DNA of 64,000 nt, taken from Brevibacillus aydinogluensis (GTDB lineage Bacteria > Bacillota > Bacilli > Brevibacillales > Brevibacillaceae). Below the pieces are notes generated by a model. The model worked only from the letters and a program-made list of their open reading frames with translations, did not search any database and was not told where the DNA came from. The stretch lies in NCBI RefSeq assembly GCF_031954365.1, contig NZ_JAUSVZ010000001.1; one strand, 5' to 3'. This document shows, piece by piece, positions 25,839-34,334 of this stretch (the stretch's first letter is position 1; each line of letters starts with the position of its first letter). Position numbers and translations under genes: made by a program.

Positions 25839-26783
25839 ATGGCTGTGGATAACCGTTTGGCCAAGGCGCAGTTTGGCGCTTGGGTGGGAATTGTTGGCAA
25901 CCTGGCGCTGGCCGCAGTCAAGCTGCTGATCGGCTGGCTGGCCAAATCGCAGGCGCTGATTGCCGATGCAGTCCATTCCGCCTCCGATGTGGTCGGGTCG
26001 GTGGCTGTCCTGATTGGACTAAGGGCCGCGGAGCGTCCGCCCGACGAAGATCACCCGTACGGACATGGAAAGGCGGAATCCGTGGCGGCGATCATCGTCT
26101 CCGTTCTGTTGGCGCTGGTCGGCGTAGAAATCGGCTCAGCGTCGGTCAAATCACTGTTCGCTCCGTTGGAACCGCCGGGCATGGCGGCCGCCTGGGCGGC
26201 TGTCGGCTCGATGATTGTCAAGGAGTGGATGTTTCGCTACAAGTATAATCTGGGCAAAAAGCTGAACAGCGCGTCACTGATCGCCAACGCCTGGGAACAC
26301 CGTTCCGACGTCTATTCCTCGTTCGCCGCGTTGATCGGGATTGGCGGTGCAATCCTCGGCGGCCGCTTTGAGATCTCCTGGCTTTTGTACCTGGACCCGA
26401 TCGCCGGCATTTTCGTCTCTGCGCTGGTGTTGAAGATGGCCTACCGCATTTTGATGGAATCGATTCACAGCACGCTCGATCACGTGCTTCACGAAGAGGA
26501 GACGGTAGAGCTGCGCCGAGTCATCGAGGCAGTGCCCGGCGTGAAGCGGATTGATTCGTTTCGCGCGCGTGAACACGGCCACTACCAGATTGTCGACGTA
26601 AAGATCGGCGTCGATCCCCACATCACCGTGGAAGCGGGCCACCGGATCGCCAAACAGGTCAAGCGGGAACTGATGGATCAATTCTCTGCCGTACGCGACG
26701 TGTTTGTGCACGTCAACCCGTACGATCCCCGCCCCGAGGAAACACCGGTGAATGATCAGCCGCCACCGGACGATCAGGCGTAA
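25839..26783 (+). CDS. cation diffusion facilitator (Zn/Mn/Fe efflux) transporter
   Basis: A 314-residue CDF antiporter with six helices. The metal-site motifs are clear: ADAVHSASDVVGS in helix 2, HPYGHGKAESVAA in the first loop and WEHRSDVYSS in helix 5, followed by a cytosolic C-terminal domain. The helix 2 H-x3-D and helix 5 H-x2-D pattern does not by itself decide which metal. AAGGGGCG precedes ATG 25839. The C-terminus ends in a Pro/Asp-rich tail. It stands alone between secF and recJ. Confidence 0.9.
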   Translation: MAVDNRLAKAQFGAWVGIVGNLALAAVKLLIGWLAKSQALIADAVHSASDVVGSVAVLIGLRAAERPPDEDHPYGHGKAESVAAIIVSVLLALVGVEIGSASVKSLFAPLEPPGMAAAWAAVGSMIVKEWMFRYKYNLGKKLNSASLIANAWEHRSDVYSSFAALIGIGGAILGGRFEISWLLYLDPIAGIFVSALVLKMAYRILMESIHSTLDHVLHEEETVELRRVIEAVPGVKRIDSFRAREHGHYQIVDVKIGVDPHITVEAGHRIAKQVKRELMDQFSAVRDVFVHVNPYDPRPEETPVNDQPPPDDQA

Positions 26784-26794
26784 GTGTTCGCCAG

Positions 26795-26824
26795 TTGTCA
26801 GTCTCCCGTCCTTTCCTCTATAAT
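26795..26824 (+). promoter_or_regulatory. sigma-A-like promoter for recJ-apt
   Basis: TTGTCA (26795-26800), 18-base spacer and perfect TATAAT (26819-26824) sit 25 bases before the recJ start. Confidence 0.75.
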
Positions 26825-26848
26825 GAATGAGGATTGGAGGAAAGGCCT

Positions 26849-29206
26849 ATGCTCAAAGCGAAAACACGCTGGCAACTGGCCGCGTATGACGAGATATTGG
26901 CGGACGAAATTGCCCGGGAATGCGGATTGTCTCCGCTGATCGCCAGGCTCCTGGTCATCCGTGGTATCGATTCGCCGCAGCGGGCGCGTGCCTTTCTCGA
27001 GCCAGGGCCGGAGTTGTTTCACCCCCCGTTTCTGCTTGACGGGATGGAAGAGAGCGTGCACCGGATTCGCCAGGCAATTGAGCGGAACGAACCGATTTGC
27101 ATTTACGGCGACTACGACGCAGACGGTGTCAGTTCCACGTCGTTGATGGTTCATGTCATGCGCCAATTGGGCGCAGTGTTTGACTGCTACATTCCCAACC
27201 GCTTTACGGAAGGGTACGGTTTACATAAAGACGCACTGGCCCACCTCAAGGAAAGCGGTTACAAGTTGATTGTCACCGTTGACACCGGCATCAGCGCGGT
27301 GGAGCAGGTGGCATTTGCCAACCAACTGGGTCTGGATGTTATCGTGACGGATCACCACGAACCTCCGGCAGTGTTACCGGAGGCATTTGCCGTGATCAAC
27401 CCGAAAAAGCCGGGCTGCCCGTATCCGTTTGACATGCTGGCCGGCGTTGGGGTGGCGTTCAAGCTGGCCCATGCACTGCTGGGAGAGCCGCCGCTGCATC
27501 TGGCTGATCTCGCCGCGCTGGGCACGATCGCCGACCTCGTCCCGTTGGTGGATGAAAATCGGGTTCTCGCCCGTATCGGGCTGCAGCGGCTCAATCATAC
27601 ACGCAACATCGGACTGCAGGCGTTGATTCGCGTTTGCGGCCTGACGGACAGCGAATTGACCGCGGGCCACGTCGGCTTTGCCCTCGGACCTCGTCTCAAC
27701 GCAGGCGGGCGGCTGGAGACGGCCGAAGCGGCCGTGAAATTGTTGACGACGCAGGACCCTGAGGAAGCAGAGCAATGTGCCCGAATTCTGGATAACCTTA
27801 ACCGTGAGCGGCAGGAACTGGTGCAGGCCATCACCGACGAGGCCGTGCAGATGGTGAGCGAGCAGTTTCCCCTGGAGGAAAATCGCGTGCTCGTTCTCGC
27901 CAAGGAAGGCTGGAACGTCGGGGTGGTCGGCATCGTCGCTTCCCGGCTGGTGGAGATGTTTTACCGGCCGACAATCGTGCTTGGAATTGATCGGGAAAAA
28001 GGAACGGCCAAAGGTTCCGCCCGCAGCATTGCCGGTTTCGACATGTACGAAGCGCTGACGGCGTGCAAAGAGTGGCTGCCCCACTACGGCGGTCACACAA
28101 TGGCGGCTGGCATGACACTGCCGATCGAGAATCTCGAACCGCTGCGCCAACAGCTTAACCGGCTGGCCGCCGAGTGGTTGACGGACGAAGACTTCGTGCC
28201 GCTGACCAAGGCGGATGTCACCTTGGACCTCGCGGAAATCAGTCTCGACACGGCGGAGCAGTTGGAACAGCTGGCGCCGTTTGGGATGGGCAACCCCACG
28301 CCGCTGGTGCTGGTGCGGGATGTGGAGACGTCCGGCATGCGCACGATCGGCCGAGACGACAGCCATTTGAAATGCTCGCTCTGCAAGGATGGCGGCAGCG
28401 TGGATGCCATTGGCTTCAACTGGGCCCATGTCGTCAGCGAAGTGACGCCAAAAGCGCGGTTTGACGTATTGGCGGAGCTGTCTGTCAACGAGTGGAACGG
28501 CCATCGCAAGCCGCAGCTGACGATTCGCGATCTCGCCGTGCCGCACAGACAGGTTTTTGACTGGAGGGGGTGCCGCGACAAACAGGAACGGTGGCGGCAG
28601 TTGGCCGCCCGGCATGAGATGCTGACCATTCTGTTCCGGCGGGAAAGCTACGATGAGCTGGCCGCTGGATTGGCCGCGGCGGGGCAGCCGGAAAGGCTCC
28701 TCGTTGTCGCAGATGAGGCGTGGGACGGTCATCTGCCGGCCGTGCCGACAGTCGTGCTCTACGATCTGCCGAAGCGGCGATACGATCTGACCAGAGTGCT
28801 GGCCCGCCTCGAACAGGCGGAGCGGATCTACTGTCTGTTCGGCGATCCCGATCTGGGGGCGGAGCGGCTGTCCTGTCCGGGACGTGAGCAGTTCAAGGCG
28901 CTGTACCAGTTTTTGCTGCAGGTCCCCTGCGTCCAGCGGATACATCTGGACGCCCTGGCCCGTCGGTTGAAGCTGAAGCGGGATGTCTTGGACGGCATGC
29001 TGGCCGTGTTTGCGGAGCTGGAGTTTATCCGCTCGGACGAAGAGAGCTTCCGCCTGCAGCCGGATGCGGCGAAACGGCCGCTGGATGACTCCCGCTACTA
29101 TGCGGAGTGGAAGGAAGAGGCGGAACTGGCGACAGAACTCCTGCTTTCCTCATATGACTCTTTGATTCACCATTTTCAACAACAGGTGGAGACTGTCACC
29201 TGGTAG
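26849..29206 (+). CDS. recJ: single-stranded-DNA 5'-3' exonuclease RecJ
   Basis: DHH-superfamily nuclease used in recombination and mismatch repair. Motif I YGDYDADGVSST, motif VDTGISAVEQ and the DHH motif VTDHHEPPAVLPEAFAVINP are followed by the DHHA1 domain (GPRLNAGGRLETAEAAVKLL and GGHTMAAGMTL) and an OB domain. The 785-residue protein has the extended C-terminal domain (from about 570) typical of Firmicute RecJ. I chose ATG 26849 at 8 bases after GGAGG. TTG 26834 would precede the ribosome site. apt follows after 13 bases. Confidence 0.96.
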   Translation: MLKAKTRWQLAAYDEILADEIARECGLSPLIARLLVIRGIDSPQRARAFLEPGPELFHPPFLLDGMEESVHRIRQAIERNEPICIYGDYDADGVSSTSLMVHVMRQLGAVFDCYIPNRFTEGYGLHKDALAHLKESGYKLIVTVDTGISAVEQVAFANQLGLDVIVTDHHEPPAVLPEAFAVINPKKPGCPYPFDMLAGVGVAFKLAHALLGEPPLHLADLAALGTIADLVPLVDENRVLARIGLQRLNHTRNIGLQALIRVCGLTDSELTAGHVGFALGPRLNAGGRLETAEAAVKLLTTQDPEEAEQCARILDNLNRERQELVQAITDEAVQMVSEQFPLEENRVLVLAKEGWNVGVVGIVASRLVEMFYRPTIVLGIDREKGTAKGSARSIAGFDMYEALTACKEWLPHYGGHTMAAGMTLPIENLEPLRQQLNRLAAEWLTDEDFVPLTKADVTLDLAEISLDTAEQLEQLAPFGMGNPTPLVLVRDVETSGMRTIGRDDSHLKCSLCKDGGSVDAIGFNWAHVVSEVTPKARFDVLAELSVNEWNGHRKPQLTIRDLAVPHRQVFDWRGCRDKQERWRQLAARHEMLTILFRRESYDELAAGLAAAGQPERLLVVADEAWDGHLPAVPTVVLYDLPKRRYDLTRVLARLEQAERIYCLFGDPDLGAERLSCPGREQFKALYQFLLQVPCVQRIHLDALARRLKLKRDVLDGMLAVFAELEFIRSDEESFRLQPDAAKRPLDDSRYYAEWKEEAELATELLLSSYDSLIHHFQQQVETVTW

Positions 29207-29219
29207 GAGGAATTGTTTC

Positions 29220-29732
29220 ATGGACTTTAGATCATACATTCGCGTGATTCCTGATTTCCCGCAGCCGGGCATCCGCTTCAAGGATATTACCACCCTGCTG
29301 AAAGACGGGGCTGCCTACAAGGCGGCGATTGACGAATTGGCCCAATTTGCCCGCGAATTGCAGGCAGACGTGATTGCCGGACCGGAAGCGCGCGGTTTTG
29401 TCGTGGGCGCTCCGCTCGCCTATACGCTGGGCCTGGGCTTTGTGCCGATTCGCAAATCCGGCAAGCTGCCGTACAAGTCGATCAAGGCGGACTACAGCCT
29501 GGAGTACGGCAAGGACGCGCTGGCTGTACACGTCGATGCCATTCAGCCCGGGCAGCGCGTGCTGATTGCAGACGACCTGCTGGCAACCGGCGGAACGATT
29601 ACTACCACGATCAACCTGGTTGAACAGTTGGGCGGCAAAGTTGTCGGCGCTGCCTTCTTCATCGAGCTGACCTATCTGGACGGACGCCAAAAACTGGGCG
29701 ACATCCCTGTCAAGTCACTGGTTCAATACTAG
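29220..29732 (+). CDS. apt: adenine phosphoribosyltransferase
   Basis: Purine salvage enzyme making AMP from adenine and PRPP. The PRPP-binding loop VLIADDLLATGGTITTTI and the RGFVVGAPLAYTLGLGFVPIRK segment are diagnostic. 170 residues, standard length. AGGAGG lies just upstream. It is cotranscribed with recJ and followed by a terminator. The recJ-apt-rel order matches B. subtilis. Confidence 0.97.
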   Translation: MDFRSYIRVIPDFPQPGIRFKDITTLLKDGAAYKAAIDELAQFARELQADVIAGPEARGFVVGAPLAYTLGLGFVPIRKSGKLPYKSIKADYSLEYGKDALAVHVDAIQPGQRVLIADDLLATGGTITTTINLVEQLGGKVVGAAFFIELTYLDGRQKLGDIPVKSLVQY

Positions 29733-29740
29733 CAAGCGTG

Positions 29741-29777
29741 GCTCTCTGTCCCTCGCAGCGGACGGAGAGCTTTTTTC
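29741..29777 (+). terminator. intrinsic terminator after apt
   Basis: GCTCTCTGTCC (29741-29751) pairs with GGACGGAGAGC (29760-29770) with one mismatch, followed by T6. Confidence 0.9.
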
Positions 29778-29856
29778 TTGGCGACAAGGGCGCAACAGCT
29801 GTGCTGTCCAATTGTGACCCTTTTCACGGTTCCTTCATACTTTGCGGGGAAATCAC

Positions 29857-29885
29857 TTTACAAGGCAAACGACATACAAGATAAT
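29857..29885 (+). promoter_or_regulatory. candidate sigma-A promoter for rel
   Basis: TTTACA (29857-29862), 17-base spacer and GATAAT (29880-29885). A second possible pair, TTGTGA at 29812 and CATACT at 29836, lies upstream. The leader to rel is about 100 bases. Confidence 0.6.
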
Positions 29886-29990
29886 AGTATGAAATAGACA
29901 TGTTGTATTAATTCCACCCTTACAACGAGATGGAACAGGTGAACCGGCTTCGTGGGAAGTTTCTGTATGAGAGGATAAGGGAAGGGAACT

Positions 29991-32162
29991 ATGAGCACCG
30001 GCGTGGAAGAAGTACTGAATAAAGCAAGCAGCTATTTGTCCCAAACCGATATGGATCTGATTACGCGCGCCTACCGCCTGGCGGAGAAAGCGCATGAAGG
30101 TCAGGTGCGCAAATCGGGTGTCCCCTACATCATGCATCCGATAGCCGTCGCGGGGATTCTCGCCAACCTGCACATGGACGCAGTGACGATCGCCGCCGGC
30201 TTTTTGCATGACGTCGTGGAAGATACCGACGTTACGCTGGATCGCATTCGTGAAGAGTTCGGTTCGGAAGTAGCGCTGTTGGTCGACGGCGTGACCAAGT
30301 TGGAGAAAATCAAATACAAGTCCAAAGAGGAACAGTTGGCGGAAAACCACCGCAAGATGCTGGTCGCAATGGCCCAGGACATCCGGGTCATCATGATCAA
30401 GCTGGCCGACCGCCTGCACAACATGCGGACACTGCGCCACATGTCCGAGGAAAAACAGCGGGAAATTTCCGACGAAACACTGGAAATCTTTGCACCGCTG
30501 GCTCACCGGCTGGGGATTGCTTCGGTCAAGTGGGAGCTGGAGGATACGGCCCTGCGCTACCTGAATCCGCAGCAGTATTACCGCATCGTCAACCTGATGC
30601 AGAAAAAGCGGGCCGAGCGGGAGGCGTACATCAACGAGGCCGCCGAGATGATCAAGGAGAAGCTGAAAGAGCTGAACATCGAGGCGGAGATTTCCGGCCG
30701 GCCGAAGCACATTTACAGCATCTACAAGAAGATGACCAAGAAAAACAAGCAGTTTAACGAGATTTACGACCTGCTTGCGCTGCGTATCATCGTCAACGAC
30801 ATCCGCGACTGCTACGCGGTGCTGGGCATCGTTCACACGCTGTGGAAGCCGATGCCGGGCCGCTTCAAGGACTATATCGCGATGCCCAAGGCCAACATGT
30901 ACCAATCCCTGCACACCACTGTGATTGGGCCAAAAGGGGAACCGCTGGAAGTGCAGATCCGCACCTGGGAGATGCACCGGACGGCGGAGATCGGGATCGC
31001 CGCCCACTGGGCTTACAAGGAAGGCAAAAGCATCGTGCAGGGCTCGTTTGCCGAAAAGCTGGGCAATCTGCGCGAGATCATCCAGGGGGGGTCCGAGGAG
31101 GCGCCCAACGCTCAGGAATTCATGGAGTCGCTGAAGCAGGACTTGTTCTCCGACACGGTGTTCGTCTTTACACCAAAAGGAGACGTAGTGGAACTGCCCA
31201 AAGGGTCCGTGCCGCTGGACTTTGCCTACCGGATTCACTCGGCGGTCGGCAACCGCACTATCGGCGCCAAGGTCAACGGCAAGATCGTCCCGTTGGACTA
31301 CGCGCTGAAAACGGGTGACATCGTCGAAATTCTCACCTCCAAGCATTCCTACGGCCCCAGCCAGGATTGGCTGAAAATTGCCAAGTCAGCCCACGCTCGC
31401 AACAAGATCAAGCAGTGGTTTAAAAAGGAGAAGCGGGAAGAAAACGTCGCCAAAGGGCAGCAGATGGTGGAGGCGGAGATCAAGGCACGCGGTTACGACG
31501 TAAAAGAGGTGATGACCGAAGCCAACCTGAAAGAGGCGGCGGCACGCTTCAACTTCCAGGGGCACGAGGACATGTTCGCTGCGGTCGGCTACGGAGGCAT
31601 CACCGCCGCACAGATCGTCACCCGGCTGATCGACAAGGTGCGGCGGGAGCGGGAGGAACAGAACCCGCCCGCACCGGAGTACAAACCGAGTCCGTCCCCG
31701 CAGATCGCACGCAGCGAATCGGGCGTAAAAGTGCGCGGCGTAGACAACCTGCTGGTGCGGATATCGCGATGTTGCACGCCCATTCCGGGCGATCAGATCA
31801 TCGGCTTCGTCACTCGCGGCCGGGGCGTATCGGTTCACCGGCGTGACTGTCCCAACGTATTGACGGAAGAGTGCCTGGAGCGGCTGATCGACGTGGAGTG
31901 GGATGCCGACGCCAAGCACAACTACAACGTGGACATCGAAATCACCGGTCAGGATCGCAGCGGCCTGCTCAATGATGTGCTGCAGGTCGTGGCGGAGACC
32001 AAGACCAACATCGCCGCAGTCAGCGGCAAAGCGGACAAAAACCGTCTCGCTACCATCCACATGACGATTACGATAAGCAATGTGGCCCACCTGCAAAAAG
32101 TGGTGGAGCGAATCAAAAGCATCAAAGACATTTATTCCGTGCGGCGGATTTTAAGCACCTGA
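29991..32162 (+). CDS. relA: bifunctional (p)ppGpp synthetase/hydrolase Rel
   Basis: Stringent-response enzyme that makes and degrades (p)ppGpp. Domains in order: HD hydrolase (HPIAVAGILANL, AAGFLHDVVEDTDVT, KLADRLHNMRTL), synthetase (AMPKANMYQSLHTTVIGPKG), TGS (VFVFTPKGDVVELPKG) near residue 390, a conserved Cys-bearing segment (RISRCCTPIPGDQIIGFVTRGRG), and C-terminal ACT. 723 residues. Both catalytic halves look intact, so this is the long bifunctional form. dtd follows closely and is probably cotranscribed. Confidence 0.96.
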   Translation: MSTGVEEVLNKASSYLSQTDMDLITRAYRLAEKAHEGQVRKSGVPYIMHPIAVAGILANLHMDAVTIAAGFLHDVVEDTDVTLDRIREEFGSEVALLVDGVTKLEKIKYKSKEEQLAENHRKMLVAMAQDIRVIMIKLADRLHNMRTLRHMSEEKQREISDETLEIFAPLAHRLGIASVKWELEDTALRYLNPQQYYRIVNLMQKKRAEREAYINEAAEMIKEKLKELNIEAEISGRPKHIYSIYKKMTKKNKQFNEIYDLLALRIIVNDIRDCYAVLGIVHTLWKPMPGRFKDYIAMPKANMYQSLHTTVIGPKGEPLEVQIRTWEMHRTAEIGIAAHWAYKEGKSIVQGSFAEKLGNLREIIQGGSEEAPNAQEFMESLKQDLFSDTVFVFTPKGDVVELPKGSVPLDFAYRIHSAVGNRTIGAKVNGKIVPLDYALKTGDIVEILTSKHSYGPSQDWLKIAKSAHARNKIKQWFKKEKREENVAKGQQMVEAEIKARGYDVKEVMTEANLKEAAARFNFQGHEDMFAAVGYGGITAAQIVTRLIDKVRREREEQNPPAPEYKPSPSPQIARSESGVKVRGVDNLLVRISRCCTPIPGDQIIGFVTRGRGVSVHRRDCPNVLTEECLERLIDVEWDADAKHNYNVDIEITGQDRSGLLNDVLQVVAETKTNIAAVSGKADKNRLATIHMTITISNVAHLQKVVERIKSIKDIYSVRRILST

Positions 32163-32211
32163 TCGCGAGAGATTGGGTGCTCTTCATTTGAGAGAGAAGG
32201 GAGAATCATGC

Positions 32212-32649
32212 ATGCGCGTAGTGGTACAGCGCTCCAAGGAAGCAAGCGTTACAGTAGGGGGAGAGATCGTCGGACAGATTGAGCACGGGCTTGTGCTCCT
32301 GGTCGGCATTACCCATGAGGATACCGAACAGGACGTGGAGTTTGTCGCCGAAAAAATCGCCCACCTGCGCATTTTTGAAGACAGCGAGGGAAAAATGAAC
32401 CACTCTGTACTGGAGCAAAAGGGACAGATTTTGTCCGTCTCCCAGTTTACCCTCTATGGAGATTGCCGCAAGGGCAGGCGGCCCAACTTCATGGCGGCGG
32501 CCCGCCCCGAACAGGCGGAACCGCTGTACGAACTGTTCAACGACAAGCTGCGGGAAAAAGGGCTGCATGTGGAGACAGGCCGGTTTGGTGCGATGATGGA
32601 AGTGCGGCTGGTCAACGACGGCCCCGTCACGCTGATCGTGGAGTCGTGA
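32212..32649 (+). CDS. dtd: D-aminoacyl-tRNA deacylase
   Basis: Removes D-amino acids, and glycine mischarged on tRNA-Ala, from tRNA. The catalytic signatures SQFTLYGDCRKGRRPNF and MMEVRLVNDGPVTLIVES are present. The start is ATG 32212 behind AGAAGGGAGA, giving the canonical MRVVVQRSKEASVTV N-terminus. Earlier in-frame codons lie in the leader. 145 residues. Immediately downstream of rel, as in most Bacilli. Confidence 0.96.
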   Translation: MRVVVQRSKEASVTVGGEIVGQIEHGLVLLVGITHEDTEQDVEFVAEKIAHLRIFEDSEGKMNHSVLEQKGQILSVSQFTLYGDCRKGRRPNFMAAARPEQAEPLYELFNDKLREKGLHVETGRFGAMMEVRLVNDGPVTLIVES

Positions 32650-32711
32650 CTTCCACGGCGGAAGGTCCGGGTTAATCGCGAAGCGTACGGGAATCGGAGA
32701 GGGGGATGGCG

Positions 32712-33260
32712 ATGGGACGTGAAGCGTTGGTAATCGGCGGAAGCGGCATGCTGGCCGGGGTCTCGCTGTGGCTGCAGGAAGCGGGATACCATGTGGCCGT
32801 GATTGGGCGAGACCGGAAGAAGCTGCAGGCCCTGGTGGAGCGATCCGGCAGGCCGGAGGGGTTCTCCCTGCTGCCGGTCGATTATCACCAGACGGACCGG
32901 TTTCGGGAAGTGGTCGCGTCATTGGTTCGCGAGCGGGGCGGAATCGATCTGGTGGTAGCCTGGATTCACTCGACCGCTCCCCACGCGCTCCCGGCGGTTC
33001 AGCAGGAACTGTCGGCGCAACGCAGGACATGGCGGCTGTTTCACGTCTGCGGCAGCCGTGCCTACAAGGAACCGCCCCGCGTCGCCGACGTGCCCAACTG
33101 TTTGTACCGGCGGATTCTGCTCGGGTTTCGGCTGCAGGGAGACGATTCCCGCTGGCTGACCAACGAGGAGATCACCGTCGGCGTCCGTGCGGCGATCCAG
33201 GGCGACTTGCCGTTCTCGGTCGTCGGCCAGGTGGAGCCGTGGGACAGGCGGCCGGTCTGA
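32712..33260 (+). CDS. short-chain dehydrogenase-like Rossmann protein
   Basis: A 182-residue protein with an N-terminal nucleotide-binding motif ALVIGGSGMLAGVSLWLQ, a second strand VAVIGRDRKKLQAL with an Arg suggesting NADPH, and DYHQTD after strand three. The usual Ser-Tyr-x3-Lys catalytic triad is not evident, so it may be a non-catalytic or atypical SDR. ATG 32712 follows GAGAGGGGG, and ATG 32706 is an alternative. It is convergent with the hydrolase gene and has no counterpart between dtd and the amidase gene in B. subtilis. Function unknown. Confidence 0.72.
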   Translation: MGREALVIGGSGMLAGVSLWLQEAGYHVAVIGRDRKKLQALVERSGRPEGFSLLPVDYHQTDRFREVVASLVRERGGIDLVVAWIHSTAPHALPAVQQELSAQRRTWRLFHVCGSRAYKEPPRVADVPNCLYRRILLGFRLQGDDSRWLTNEEITVGVRAAIQGDLPFSVVGQVEPWDRRPV

Positions 33261-33276
33261 GAAAACGAAGCCGAGC

Positions 33277-34239
33277 CTAGCTCGACTGTTTGTGTTTCAA
33301 TACCATGTGCACAGCTTCCACCACGGCATCCGGACGCACATCCGGGATCATGTGGCCGGTGCCGGGGAGCACCACCAACCGGGAGTGGCCGATCTCCCGA
33401 TGCAGGCGGCCGGCTTGCAGCTCGGGGTGGAACGGATCGGCATCGCCGACGACGATCACGACCGGCGTGCGAATCTCGGCGTATTGCGGCTCCCACTGCG
33501 GGACCGTACGGACGTAGGCCAAAATGTCTTCGCGGTTGGCCCTCAACTGACCCGGTCTCGACCACAAGGCTCGGGCCTGTTCCAGGTAGCCCGGCGGCAC
33601 TGGGTCAGGAGAAAATGTCGCCGTGACCATCGGTTTGGTGAGCAGCCGTGCCAACGGCGGAAGCACGGTGTTGGCCAGCAATTCGCCCAGCCAGGGAACG
33701 CGCAGCAGTCGGCCAATCAAAAGGTCCGCCGTTCCGGCCGGATAGGCGTCACCCGCGTAGGCCCCCGGTGCCAGGAGTACGAGACCGGCGATCTCGTCGG
33801 GATAGGTCAAAGCATAGGAAAGCGCGAGCGACCCGCTCCACGAATGGGCCACCAGAATGGGGGATTTCACCTGAAGGACGGAAAGCGCCTCCCGCAGCAG
33901 GCGGGCCTGAACTGCCGGCGTCGACATGTCCCGCCGGGGCCGCTCGCTGTAGCCGTAGCCTGGCCGGTCAAACGCGATGGCCTGGAAGCCTGCTTCTGCG
34001 GCCAATTCCAATACCCCGGCGTAATCGCAGGCGGAGAGCATTCCGCCGTGCAGCAGCACGACCGGTTGTCCCGCCCCCTGACAGACGTAGTGCAGGCGCA
34101 GTCCTTCCACCGTGACGAATGATCCGCGAGGAGGAAAGGCCATTTGGGCGCGGCGTACCTTCCGGTGGTTGTGCGCATGAAGCGCCACCATGACTGCTGT
34201 CGCCCCCGCGATCGCATAGATCTCCATCATCTCCATCAT
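33277..34239 (-). CDS. alpha/beta hydrolase
   Basis: A 320-residue alpha/beta-hydrolase-fold protein. The oxyanion-region HGG is in VVLLHGGMLSA, the nucleophile Ser in LVAHSWSGSLALSYA (note AHSWS where GxSxG is usual), the acid in GDADPFHPE and the catalytic His in PGTGHMIPD. A short hydrophobic N-terminal stretch (IYAIAGATAVMVALHAH) suggests membrane association. The start could be 34239, 34236 or 34227, all near AAAGGG. The gene lies downstream of tetR on the same strand and carries matching operator-like palindromes, so TetR control is likely. The substrate is unknown. Confidence 0.85.
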   Translation of the reverse strand: MMEMMEIYAIAGATAVMVALHAHNHRKVRRAQMAFPPRGSFVTVEGLRLHYVCQGAGQPVVLLHGGMLSACDYAGVLELAAEAGFQAIAFDRPGYGYSERPRRDMSTPAVQARLLREALSVLQVKSPILVAHSWSGSLALSYALTYPDEIAGLVLLAPGAYAGDAYPAGTADLLIGRLLRVPWLGELLANTVLPPLARLLTKPMVTATFSPDPVPPGYLEQARALWSRPGQLRANREDILAYVRTVPQWEPQYAEIRTPVVIVVGDADPFHPELQAGRLHREIGHSRLVVLPGTGHMIPDVRPDAVVEAVHMVLKHKQSS

Positions 34240-34257
34240 CCCTTTCTATTCGTTTTA

Positions 34258-34296
34258 CATACGTAAACGTATGAGAATAACGTACCAATAAGTATG
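34258..34296 (-). promoter_or_regulatory. paired TetR operator-like palindromes before the hydrolase gene
   Basis: CATACG-N4-CGTATG (34258-34273) is a perfect inverted repeat. A second, imperfect copy CGTACC-N4-AGTATG (34281-34296) lies 23 bases away centre to centre. The same layout, CATACT-N4-AGTATG, occurs before tetR itself. The shared form CATAC-N6-GTATG suggests one regulator binds all. Confidence 0.65.
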
Positions 34297-34304
34297 TGGT
34301 TGCT

Positions 34305-34334
34305 GAAAAAAACCCGTTTGCCTTTCAAACGGGT
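34305..34334 (-). terminator. terminator overlapping the tetR stop codon
   Basis: On the minus strand ACCCGTTTG and CAAACGGGT form a 9-bp stem with T7 following. The 5' arm includes the last tetR codons and stop (34325-34327). It separates tetR transcription from the hydrolase promoter region. Confidence 0.82.

Noticed and set aside
33271..33283. CGAGC-N3-GCTCG palindrome between SDR-like and hydrolase genes
   Set aside because: Short stem, tiny loop and no T tract, so not supported as a terminator.
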